A model generated the notes under the pieces. The model worked only from the letters and a program-made list of their open reading frames with translations, was not told the origin of the DNA and searched no databases. Made by a program: the position numbers and the translations under genes. Shown here in pieces: positions 7,592 to 15,581 of a stretch of DNA of 64,000 nucleotides. How positions within the stretch are numbered: the first letter of the stretch is position 1; each line of letters starts with the position of its first letter. The DNA comes from Streptomyces albireticuli. GTDB taxonomy: Bacteria > Actinomycetota > Actinomycetes > Streptomycetales > Streptomycetaceae. The DNA lies in assembly GCF_021228125.1 (NCBI RefSeq), contig NZ_JAJQQS010000002.1:1-64000 (forward strand), given 5' to 3'.

Positions 7592-9286
7592 ATGAGTGAC
7601 TTCGGCAAGGACACGGGCAAGGACGCCGGTACGGACCCGACCGGCACGAACCTGATCCCGGAGCCCCGGAGCGTCAGGGCCGTACCCGGGGAGACGGGCC
7701 ACGTCCTCCGCGAGGACACGGGGCTGGACGCGCGGCCCGGCACCGAGCACGTCGCGCGCTGGCTGCGCGCGACCGTCGGCGCCGCCACCGGCCTGCCGCT
7801 GGCGCCGCACCGCGGCGGCCGGAGCCGGGTCCTGCTGCGGATCCTGCCCGGGCTCGGCGAGGGCGAGGGCGACGGGCACGGCCCGGAGGCGTACCGCCTG
7901 ACCGTCGACGGCCGGCACGTCGAGATCGCCGGCGCGAGCGCGGCCGGTGTGTTCCGGGGCGCGCAGACCTTCCGTCAGCTGCTCGGCCCGGCCGCCTTCC
8001 GGCGGGCGTCGGTCACGGGGAAGCGGGAGTGGGAGCTGCCTCCCGTGGTCGTCGAGGACGCGCCCCGGTTCGGCTGGCGCGGCGTCCTCCTCGACGTCGC
8101 CCGCCACTTCACGCCCAAGGACGGGGTGCTGCGCTTCCTCGACCTGCTCGCCGCGCACAAGCTCAACGTCCTCCACCTCCACCTGACGGACGACCAGGGC
8201 TGGCGCCTGGAGATCGACCGCTACCCGAGGCTGACGGAGGTCGGCGCCTGGCGGGCGCGGACCAAGCTCGGCCACCGGGCGTCACCGCTGTGGGACGAGC
8301 GCCCGCACGGCGGCTTCTACACGAAGGACGACATCCGCGAGATCGTCGCGTACGCCGCCGAACGGCACATCACCGTCGTCCCCGAGATCGACGTCCCGGG
8401 CCACTCGCAGGCCGCCATCGCCGCGTACCCCGAACTGGGCAACACCGACGTCGTCGACACCGCCGCGCTGTCCGTCTGGGACACCTGGGGCGTCAGCCCG
8501 AACGTCCTCGCCCCCACCGACCGCACCCTCGCCTTCTACGAGGACGTCCTCACCGAGGTCCTCGAACTCTTCCCCTCGCCCTTCGTCCACCTCGGCGGCG
8601 ACGAGTGCCCCAAGGACCAGTGGAAGGCGTCCCCGGCCGCCCGCGCCCGGATCGAGACGGAGGGGCTGGGCGACGAGGACGGGCTTCAGAGCTGGTTCAT
8701 CCGGCACTTCGACCGGTGGCTCGCCGAGCGGGGCCGGCGGCTGGTCGGCTGGGACGAGATCCTGGAAGGGGGCCTGGCGCCCGGCGCGACGGTCTCCTCG
8801 TGGCGCGGCTACGCGGGCGGCGTCGCCGCCGCGAAGGCCGGGCACGACGTGGTGATGTGCCCCGAGCAGCGGGTCTACCTCGACCACCGGCAGGCCGACG
8901 GGCCCGACGAGCCGGTACCGATCGGCTACGTCCGCACCCTGGAGGACGTCTACCGCTTCGAGCCCGTACCGCCCGAGCTCACCGGGGAGGCGGCCGCCCG
9001 CGTCCTCGGCGCCCAGGCCAACCTCTGGACCGAGGTGACGGAGACCCAGCAGCGCGTCGACTACCAGGCGTTCCCCCGCCTGGCCGCCTTCGCCGAGGCC
9101 GTCTGGTCCGCGCTGCCCGCGCCCGCGGAGCGCGACTACCGCGGCTTCGAGCGCCGGATGACGGCCCATTACGCCCGCCTGGACGCCCTCGGCGTCGACT
9201 ACCGGCCACCCGGCGGCCCCCGCCCCTGGCAGCGCCGGCCCGGCCTCCTCGGACGCCCGATCGACGGCGCGCCCCCGATCGTGTGA
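7592..9286 (+). CDS. beta-N-acetylhexosaminidase, GH20
   Basis: A 564-residue glycoside hydrolase family 20 enzyme releasing terminal GlcNAc or GalNAc. An N-terminal GH20b-like domain (about residues 10-140) is followed by the catalytic barrel. Substrate-assisted catalysis is indicated by HLGGDEC with the Asp337-Glu338 pair; HLHLTDDQGWRLEI and VVPEIDVPGHSQA also match the family. There is no signal peptide, so it probably acts in the cytoplasm on imported oligosaccharides. It is the last gene of the uptake operon. The 4-base gap leaves its ribosome site inside the permease 3' end. Confidence 0.95.
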   Translation: MSDFGKDTGKDAGTDPTGTNLIPEPRSVRAVPGETGHVLREDTGLDARPGTEHVARWLRATVGAATGLPLAPHRGGRSRVLLRILPGLGEGEGDGHGPEAYRLTVDGRHVEIAGASAAGVFRGAQTFRQLLGPAAFRRASVTGKREWELPPVVVEDAPRFGWRGVLLDVARHFTPKDGVLRFLDLLAAHKLNVLHLHLTDDQGWRLEIDRYPRLTEVGAWRARTKLGHRASPLWDERPHGGFYTKDDIREIVAYAAERHITVVPEIDVPGHSQAAIAAYPELGNTDVVDTAALSVWDTWGVSPNVLAPTDRTLAFYEDVLTEVLELFPSPFVHLGGDECPKDQWKASPAARARIETEGLGDEDGLQSWFIRHFDRWLAERGRRLVGWDEILEGGLAPGATVSSWRGYAGGVAAAKAGHDVVMCPEQRVYLDHRQADGPDEPVPIGYVRTLEDVYRFEPVPPELTGEAAARVLGAQANLWTEVTETQQRVDYQAFPRLAAFAEAVWSALPAPAERDYRGFERRMTAHYARLDALGVDYRPPGGPRPWQRRPGLLGRPIDGAPPIV

Positions 9287-9581
9287 GCCGTGCCGAACCG
9301 CCCCGTCCGCGCGCCGGCCCCCTGGCACGGTGGGTCCTCCACACACACCGTAAGTCGTACAAGGGCCCCTGATAGTCCCCTAATCATGGCAATCCGTACA
9401 GAGTGGCAACACTGCTGAAAAGCGGACCATTCGCCAGGCCGGGGACGGACCGGCGGTTCGTGGACCCTCGCGACGGCGGACTCGGAAGATGTGCCAGAGT
9501 TGCCACGTCCGGGCCGACAGCACGTACCGTACGGCGGGATCAGGCGGAACAGTCGGGACCACCGGGGAAGGGGCAGCTGGG

Positions 9582-10481
9582 TTGACCACGCACGCACCGC
9601 AGGCGGCGCACACGGTGACGTTGCCGGGCTCGCTCGACGAGGCCGTGGCGGCACTCTCCGCCATGCCCGCCGCCGTGCCCGTCGCGGGTGGCACGGATCT
9701 GATGGCCGCCGTCAACTCGGGGCTGCTCCGGCCCGCCGCCCTCGTCGGCCTCGGCCGCATCAACGAGATCCGCGGCTGGCAGTACCAGGACGGCCACGCC
9801 CTGCTCGGCGCCGGACTCACCCACGCCCGGATGGGCCGGCCGGACTTCGCCGCGCTCATCCCGGCGCTCGCGGCCGCCGCCCGCACGGCCGGACCGCCCC
9901 AGATCCGCAACGCCGGCACCCTCGGCGGCAACATCGCCTCCGCCGCCCCCACGGGCGACGCGCTGCCCGTGCTGGCCGCGCTGGAGGCCACCCTGATCAT
10001 CGCGGGCCCCGGCGGCGGCCGCCGCGAGATCCCCGTCGGGCACCTGCTGACCGGCTTCGACATGCTGCGCCCCGGCGAGCTGATCGGCTACGTCCGGGTG
10101 CCGCTGCTGCACGCCCCGCAGACCTTCCTCAAGGCCACCGGCCGTACGGGCCCGGGGCGCGCCGTCGCCTCCGTGGCCGTCGTCCTCGACCCGGCCCGGC
10201 GCAACGTCCGGTGCGCGGTGGGCGCGGTCGCGCCCATGCCGCTGCGCCCGCTCGACGCCGAGGGCTGGGTCGCCTCGCTCATCGACTGGGACGGCGAGCG
10301 CACCCTCGCGCCCGAGGCCTGCGCGGCCTTCGGCGACTATGTGGCCGCCGCCTGCATTCCCGACCCCGCGCCCGCCCCCCTCGACGGTGGCGAGCCGGGC
10401 ACCCTGCCGCCCGCGGCGCTGCACCTGCGGCGTACGGTGGCGACTCTGGCCCGCCGAGCACTGGGGAGGGCACTCGCGTGA
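9582..10481 (+). CDS. molybdenum hydroxylase FAD-binding subunit
   Basis: A 299-residue FAD subunit of the CoxM/XdhB type. AVPVAGGTDLMAAVNSG is the FAD-binding loop, and RNAGTLGGNIASAAPTGD is the second flavin/pyrophosphate motif. The C-terminal CO-dehydrogenase flavoprotein domain covers about residues 175-280. The proposed start is a TTG preceded by a purine-rich GGGGAAGGGG; the frame is open further upstream, so the N-terminus is uncertain. Its stop overlaps the GTG of the 2Fe-2S subunit gene. It passes electrons from the Mo site via Fe-S clusters to an acceptor (family knowledge). Confidence 0.88.
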   Translation: MTTHAPQAAHTVTLPGSLDEAVAALSAMPAAVPVAGGTDLMAAVNSGLLRPAALVGLGRINEIRGWQYQDGHALLGAGLTHARMGRPDFAALIPALAAAARTAGPPQIRNAGTLGGNIASAAPTGDALPVLAALEATLIIAGPGGGRREIPVGHLLTGFDMLRPGELIGYVRVPLLHAPQTFLKATGRTGPGRAVASVAVVLDPARRNVRCAVGAVAPMPLRPLDAEGWVASLIDWDGERTLAPEACAAFGDYVAAACIPDPAPAPLDGGEPGTLPPAALHLRRTVATLARRALGRALA

Positions 10482-12616
10482 GTGACGAACAGCAGCGACA
10501 CGCCCAGGCCGCCGGACCCGGCGGCTGGCAGCCGATCCCGCGCGGCGGGGAGTTCGACGAGGGCACCACCTTCCTGCAACTGCCGCCGGAGCTCCTCGCC
10601 CACCCCGGCGCGGGGCTGTCCGGCGCCGGCGGCTGGGACCCCCTCGCCGCCACCGGCGGAGGCGGCTACACCCCGCCCGTCGGCGAGCCCTGGCAGCAGC
10701 CCCAGGCGCCCGTACAGCGGCACCCGGAGCAGCCGGAGGCGCAGCGGCCCGGCGGGGAGCACCCGGAGCCGCAGGGCGCCCCTGAGCCCGTCCAGGAGTG
10801 GACGGGGGAGTGGAGCGCACCGGCCTCCGCGCCCTACGAGCACCCGCACACCCCCGGCGAGGGCACCGGCGCGGACCCGCACGCCACGGCGGAGTGGGCG
10901 ATGCCGTTCGCCGACGGCGGCGCGCACGGCCCGCACACGGCGGACCCGGGGCTGAGCCAGGGTCAGGGCCAGGCCCACGACCCGGGCCGGACCTTCGGGC
11001 AGCAGGCCCCGGCGCACGACTACGGGCAGGTCCCGGGCCACGCGCACTGGACCGTGCCGGCCGCCGGGGACGACCCGGTGGACGAGTCCGGCGAGTACCT
11101 GCTGCACGGCCGCACCGCCCCGCGGCCGCACGTGGACCCGCACCTCCACGGCGACCCGCACGGCACCGGCCACCACCCGCACCCGGACCCGCACGGCACC
11201 GACGGCCACGGCACGCACTGGACGGCCCCCGCGCCGGTGCTCGGCGGCGCTCCCGGCGCCTGGGAACAGCAGGTGGCGGCCGCGCCCATGACCGCGTCCG
11301 TGGGCGGCCCCCTGGGCGCCGCGCCGGGTGGCGACACCGGCGCGAGCGGCCAGTGGTCGATCCCCGCCGCGTCCGGCGACACGCCGGAGCGGTCCGGGGA
11401 GTACCCCCTGGACGCCTTTGCGGATGCGGTGCCCGGCCCGGTCCCGGGCCCGCCCGCAGCCATGGCCGCAGCCTTCCCCTCCGCTTCCGTCCCGCCCGCC
11501 GAACCGGCCGCCGGACCGGTTCCGGACGGCTCCGCGCACCCGACCGGTGTCACTGGTACGGGCGATCATCCGACCAACGTGTGGACGTCGTCCGGCCCGG
11601 TGCCCACCGCCGAGCCCGAGCCCGTGGCGGCCCGCCCCGAGCCCGTACCGCCCGCCAAGCCCGAGCCGGTGGCCGAGGCCCCGGCCGCCGGGGAGCAGGC
11701 CGCCGACGGGCCGGAGCCGGTGGCCGACGCCGCGCCGCCGGAAGCCCCCGCGCGCGAGCTGCCGGAGAGCCCGGCGGACGCGCACCTGCCGGGGAACCCG
11801 GCGGACACGCACCAGGAGCAGTCGGCGGCGGCCGACCCGGCGCAGACCCCCGAGGCGGCCGCGGAGCCCGCGCACCCGGGCGCCGACGCCTTCCCGGCGC
11901 CCGATGCCTTCCCGGCGCCCGACGCGGGCCTCGACGCGGGCCTCTCCAGGGACCTCGACGCGGGCCTCGAACCCGCCCACGGCCCGGCTCCGGAGACGGC
12001 CCCCGAGGACGTCCCCGCCCCGCAGCCCCCGCATACGGAGCACCCCTGCGCCTCGTACGTCCTGCGGGTCAACGGCACCGACCGGCCCGTGACCGACGCC
12101 TGGATCGGCGAGTCGCTGCTCTACGTCCTGCGCGAGCGCCTCGGCCTCGCCGGGGCCAAGGACGGCTGCTCGCAGGGCGAGTGCGGAGCCTGCTCCGTCC
12201 AGGTCGACGGCCGGCTCGTCGCCTCCTGCCTGGTGCCCGCGGCGACCGCCGCCGGTGCCGAGGTGCGCACGGTCGAGGGGCTCGCCACCGGCGGCCGGCC
12301 CTCGGACGTGCAGCGGGCGCTCGCCGACTGCGGGGCCGTGCAGTGCGGATTCTGTGTGCCGGGCATGGCCATGACCATGCACGACCTGCTCGAGGGCAAC
12401 CACGCCCCCACCGAGCTGGAGACCCGCCAGGCCATCTGCGGCAACCTCTGCCGCTGCTCCGGCTACCGGGGCGTGCTCGACGCGGTGCGCCAGGTCGTCG
12501 AGGAGCGCGCGGAGTCGGCGGCGGCACAGGAAGAGACGCAGCCGGACGCGGACCAGGCACGCATCCCGCACCAGGCGGGCCCGCACGGCGGCGGAAGCGG
12601 AAGGGCGATGGAATGA
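10478..12616 (+). CDS. 2Fe-2S subunit of molybdenum hydroxylase with long disordered extension
   Basis: A 712-residue protein. Only the last 190 or so residues are the canonical CoxS/XdhC-type subunit: a plant-type cluster (CSQGECGACSVQVDG, final Cys in VASC) and a second all-helical cluster (CGAVQCGFCVPG and CGNLCRC). The first 520 residues are Pro/Ala/Gly/Glu/His-rich low complexity with recurring short phrases such as SGEY and QWSIPAASGD. Usual family length is about 160 residues. GTG start overlaps the preceding stop (GTGA) with a good GGAGGG site 8 bases upstream. Codon bias is normal throughout, so the extension is genuinely coding. Confidence 0.9.
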   Translation: MSDEQQRHAQAAGPGGWQPIPRGGEFDEGTTFLQLPPELLAHPGAGLSGAGGWDPLAATGGGGYTPPVGEPWQQPQAPVQRHPEQPEAQRPGGEHPEPQGAPEPVQEWTGEWSAPASAPYEHPHTPGEGTGADPHATAEWAMPFADGGAHGPHTADPGLSQGQGQAHDPGRTFGQQAPAHDYGQVPGHAHWTVPAAGDDPVDESGEYLLHGRTAPRPHVDPHLHGDPHGTGHHPHPDPHGTDGHGTHWTAPAPVLGGAPGAWEQQVAAAPMTASVGGPLGAAPGGDTGASGQWSIPAASGDTPERSGEYPLDAFADAVPGPVPGPPAAMAAAFPSASVPPAEPAAGPVPDGSAHPTGVTGTGDHPTNVWTSSGPVPTAEPEPVAARPEPVPPAKPEPVAEAPAAGEQAADGPEPVADAAPPEAPARELPESPADAHLPGNPADTHQEQSAAADPAQTPEAAAEPAHPGADAFPAPDAFPAPDAGLDAGLSRDLDAGLEPAHGPAPETAPEDVPAPQPPHTEHPCASYVLRVNGTDRPVTDAWIGESLLYVLRERLGLAGAKDGCSQGECGACSVQVDGRLVASCLVPAATAAGAEVRTVEGLATGGRPSDVQRALADCGAVQCGFCVPGMAMTMHDLLEGNHAPTELETRQAICGNLCRCSGYRGVLDAVRQVVEERAESAAAQEETQPDADQARIPHQAGPHGGGSGRAME

Positions 12617-14973
12617 CGGGAACGGGCGGCATGGGCGGCATGACGGGAACGGCGGGCGCGGCGGACGGCGCCGTCACCACGGCCCCCGTCACCTCGCCGG
12701 CCCTCGCCGGCGCCGCCGAGCCGCCGCCGCACGGCCTCGGCGTGTCCCTCCCCGCCGCCGACGCGGCCGCCAAGACCCAGGGCATCTACCCCTACGCGGC
12801 GGACCTGTGGGCCGAGGGGCTGCTGTGGGCCGCGGTGCTGCGCTCGCCGCACCCCCACGCCCGCATCCTCTCCATCGACACCACCGAGGCCGCCCGGATG
12901 CCGGGCGTCCGGGCCGTCGTCACCCACGCCGACGTCCCCGGCGACACCGCGCACGGCCGCCGCATCGCCGACCGGCCCGTCTTCGCCTCGGAGATCGTGC
13001 GCCACCACGGCGAGCCGATCGCCGCCGTCGCCGCCGACCACCCCGACACCGCCCGGCTCGCCGCCGCGGCCATCGCCGTCGAGTACGAGCTCCTGGACCC
13101 GGTCACCGACCCCGAGCAGGCGTTCTCCGCCGAGCCGCTGCACCCCGACGGCAACCTGATCCGCCACATCCCGCTGCGCTTCGGCGACCCCGAGGCGACC
13201 GGTGAGGTCGTCGTCGAGGGCCTCTACCGCATCGGCCGCCAGGACCCCGCGCCCATCGGCGCCGAGGCGGGCCTCGCCGTGCCCCGCCCCGACGGCGGCG
13301 TGGAGATCTACACCGCCTCCACCGACCCGCACGCCGACCGCGATCTGGCCGCCGCCTGCTTCGGCCTGGCCCCGGAGCGCGTCAAGGTCGTCGTCACGGG
13401 CGTCCCCGGCGCGATGGGCGACCGCGAGGACCCGGGCATGCAGCTGCCGCTCGGCCTGCTGGCCCTGCGCACCGGCCACCCGGTCAAGCTCGCCGCGACC
13501 CGCGAGGAGTCCTTCCTCAGCCACCCGCACCGCCACCCCACGCTGCTCCGCTACCGCCACCACGCGGACGCCGAGGGCAAGCTGGTGAAGGTCGAGGCGC
13601 AGATCCTGCTGGACGCCGGCGCGTACGCGGACTCCTCGGCCGAGGCCCTGGCCGCGGCCGTCTCCTTCGCCTGCGGCCCGTACGTCGTCCCGCACGCCTT
13701 CGTCGAGGGCTGGGCGGTCCGTACGAACAACCCGCCCTCCGGCCACGTCCGCGGCGAGGGCGCCATGCAGGTGTGCGCCGCCTACGAGGGCCAGATGGAC
13801 AAGCTCGCCGCCCGGCTCGGCATGGACCCCGCCGAGCTGCGGCTGCGCAACGTCATGGCCACGGGCGACCTGCTGCCCACCGGTCAGACGGTCACCTGCC
13901 CGGCCCCCGTGGCCGAACTCCTTCGCGCAGTCCGCGACGAGCCGCTGCCCGCGCTCCCGCAGGACGACCCCGACCAGGACTGGCTGCTGCCCGGCGGCCC
14001 GGACGGCGCCGGTGAGCCCGGCGCGGTCCGGCGCGGCGTCGGCTACGGCCTCGGCATGATCCACATGCTGGGCGCGGAGGGCGCGGACGAGGTGTCCACG
14101 GCCACGGTCAAGGTCACGGGCTCGGTCGCCACCGTCATCTGCGCGGCCGTCGAGACCGGCCAGGGCTTCACCACCCTCGCCCGGCAGATCGTCCAGGACG
14201 TCCTCGGCCTCGAAGAGGTCCACGTCGCCCCCGTCGACACCGACCAGCCCCCCTCCGGCCCCGGCGCGCGCAGCCGCCACACCTGGGTCTCGGGCGGCGC
14301 GGTGGAACGGGCGGCCCGCATGGTGCGCACCCAGCTCCTCCAGCCCCTGGCCGCCCAGTTCGGGATGTCCACGGAGCTGCTGACCATCGCGGACGGCAAG
14401 ATCACCTCGTACGACGGCGTGCTGAGCACGACGGTGGGCGAGGCCCTGGACGGCAAGGAACTCTGGGCCACCGCCCAGTGCCGCCCCCACCCGACCGAGC
14501 CCCTGGACGAGACCGGCCAGGGCGACGCCTTCGTCGGCCTCGCCTTCTGCGCCGTCCGCGCGGTCGTCGACGTCGACGTCGAGCTGGGCTCGGTGCGCGT
14601 GGTGGAGATGGCCGTCGCCCAGGACGTGGGCCGGGTCCTCAACCCGGCACAGGCCCGGGCCCGCATCGAGGCCGGCATCACCCAGGGCGTCGGCGCGGCC
14701 CTCACCGAGAACCTCCGCACCTCCGCCGGCCAGGTCCGCCGCCCCGACCTCACGGGCTACGCCCTGCCGACGGCGCTGGACACCCCCGACATCCGCATCG
14801 TCAAGCTGGTCGAGGAACGCGACGTCGTCGCCCCCTTCGGCGCCAAGGCCATCAGCGCCGTCCCGGTCGTCACCTCCCCGGCGGCGGTCGCCTCCGCCGT
14901 CCGCGCCGCGACGGGCCGCCCGGTCAACCGCCTGCCGATCCGCCCGCAGGCGGCGGTGGTGACGGCGGGCTGA
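12613..14973 (+). CDS. molybdenum hydroxylase Mo-cofactor subunit (XdhA/CoxL-like), altered active site
   Basis: A 786-residue large subunit of a xanthine dehydrogenase/CO dehydrogenase-type enzyme. The aldehyde oxidase 'hammerhead' domain (about residues 45-165) is followed by the molybdopterin domain. In the segment that normally reads K-G/A-V-G-E-P-P, this protein reads GAKAISAVPVVTSP, so the base-catalyst Glu is replaced by Ala. The usual RGFGGPQ-like loop is RGEGAMQV. Either the reaction is atypical or the subunit is inactive. Start ATG overlaps the 2Fe-2S gene stop (ATGA). The substrate cannot be inferred. Confidence 0.87.
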   Translation: MTGTGGMGGMTGTAGAADGAVTTAPVTSPALAGAAEPPPHGLGVSLPAADAAAKTQGIYPYAADLWAEGLLWAAVLRSPHPHARILSIDTTEAARMPGVRAVVTHADVPGDTAHGRRIADRPVFASEIVRHHGEPIAAVAADHPDTARLAAAAIAVEYELLDPVTDPEQAFSAEPLHPDGNLIRHIPLRFGDPEATGEVVVEGLYRIGRQDPAPIGAEAGLAVPRPDGGVEIYTASTDPHADRDLAAACFGLAPERVKVVVTGVPGAMGDREDPGMQLPLGLLALRTGHPVKLAATREESFLSHPHRHPTLLRYRHHADAEGKLVKVEAQILLDAGAYADSSAEALAAAVSFACGPYVVPHAFVEGWAVRTNNPPSGHVRGEGAMQVCAAYEGQMDKLAARLGMDPAELRLRNVMATGDLLPTGQTVTCPAPVAELLRAVRDEPLPALPQDDPDQDWLLPGGPDGAGEPGAVRRGVGYGLGMIHMLGAEGADEVSTATVKVTGSVATVICAAVETGQGFTTLARQIVQDVLGLEEVHVAPVDTDQPPSGPGARSRHTWVSGGAVERAARMVRTQLLQPLAAQFGMSTELLTIADGKITSYDGVLSTTVGEALDGKELWATAQCRPHPTEPLDETGQGDAFVGLAFCAVRAVVDVDVELGSVRVVEMAVAQDVGRVLNPAQARARIEAGITQGVGAALTENLRTSAGQVRRPDLTGYALPTALDTPDIRIVKLVEERDVVAPFGAKAISAVPVVTSPAAVASAVRAATGRPVNRLPIRPQAAVVTAG

Positions 14974-15068
14974 GTAGCCGTACTTATGTGCCTGTCACCG
15001 CTCGGTATTAGTGTGTAGCGTGAAGTCACCTGCGACGGCGGGTGAATGGGGGAAGGCAGAAAGCGGAC

Positions 15069-15560
15069 GTGGCCGAGCACGCGAAGCCCGGGGCACCGGG
15101 GGACGAGCCGAAGGGCGGCCTGGCCGCCGAGTTGGCCTCCCTCAAGAAGTTCAAGGGCCGGATCGACGACCTCTTGACAACGCTGGGGGAGTCGGACGGC
15201 GCACCGACGAAGGTCGCCGACACGGGCCTGTCCGAGGCCGCCCTCGGCAAGAATTTCAACGCGGCCGGGGCGCTCTACAAGGTCTACCACGACGTCCAGA
15301 GCGACCTCGCGACGCTCGCCAAACTGTTGAACGACCAGATCGACGCCTTGAGTTCGGCGGTACTGGACGCGCACGGCGGCTACGCCAACACGGACGCTGA
15401 GGAGCGCGACAAGCTCTGGGCGATCCACGACCGGATGCAGCGTCAGTACGACCCGAAGCTGGATCCGCACGGCCCGGCGGAGCACCAGAACACGTCGCGT
15501 ACGGGGGAACGTACGCCGCTCACCCCGCCCGGCCAGCCGCACGGCAAGACCCGGGCTTAG
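15069..15560 (+). CDS. small helical type VII secretion-associated protein
   Basis: A 163-residue protein predicted helical over about residues 20-120 (SLKKFKGRIDDLLTTLGES and the following helices), with a polar, Pro-rich tail. No signal peptide. Size and position just before a WxG-containing protein and a mycosin suggest an ESX-type partner; it has no clear WxG itself. The GTG at 15069 follows GGGGGAAGG and was preferred; an in-frame GTG 27 bases upstream is possible. Twenty-one bases separate it from the next gene. Function unknown. Confidence 0.7.
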   Translation: MAEHAKPGAPGDEPKGGLAAELASLKKFKGRIDDLLTTLGESDGAPTKVADTGLSEAALGKNFNAAGALYKVYHDVQSDLATLAKLLNDQIDALSSAVLDAHGGYANTDAEERDKLWAIHDRMQRQYDPKLDPHGPAEHQNTSRTGERTPLTPPGQPHGKTRA

Positions 15561-15581
15561 ACGACGAGGAAAGGACGCACC

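Noticed and set aside
9403..9506. Distant inverted arms GTGGCAAC / GTTGCCAC before the molybdenum hydroxylase operon
   Set aside because: Eight-base arms 88 bases apart are weak evidence; noted but not annotated as an operator.
12463..14490. Open frame of 675 codons on the minus strand opposite the Mo subunit gene
   Set aside because: Sequence is low-complexity and shows no family features, while the plus strand encodes a complete molybdenum hydroxylase subunit with coupled start.
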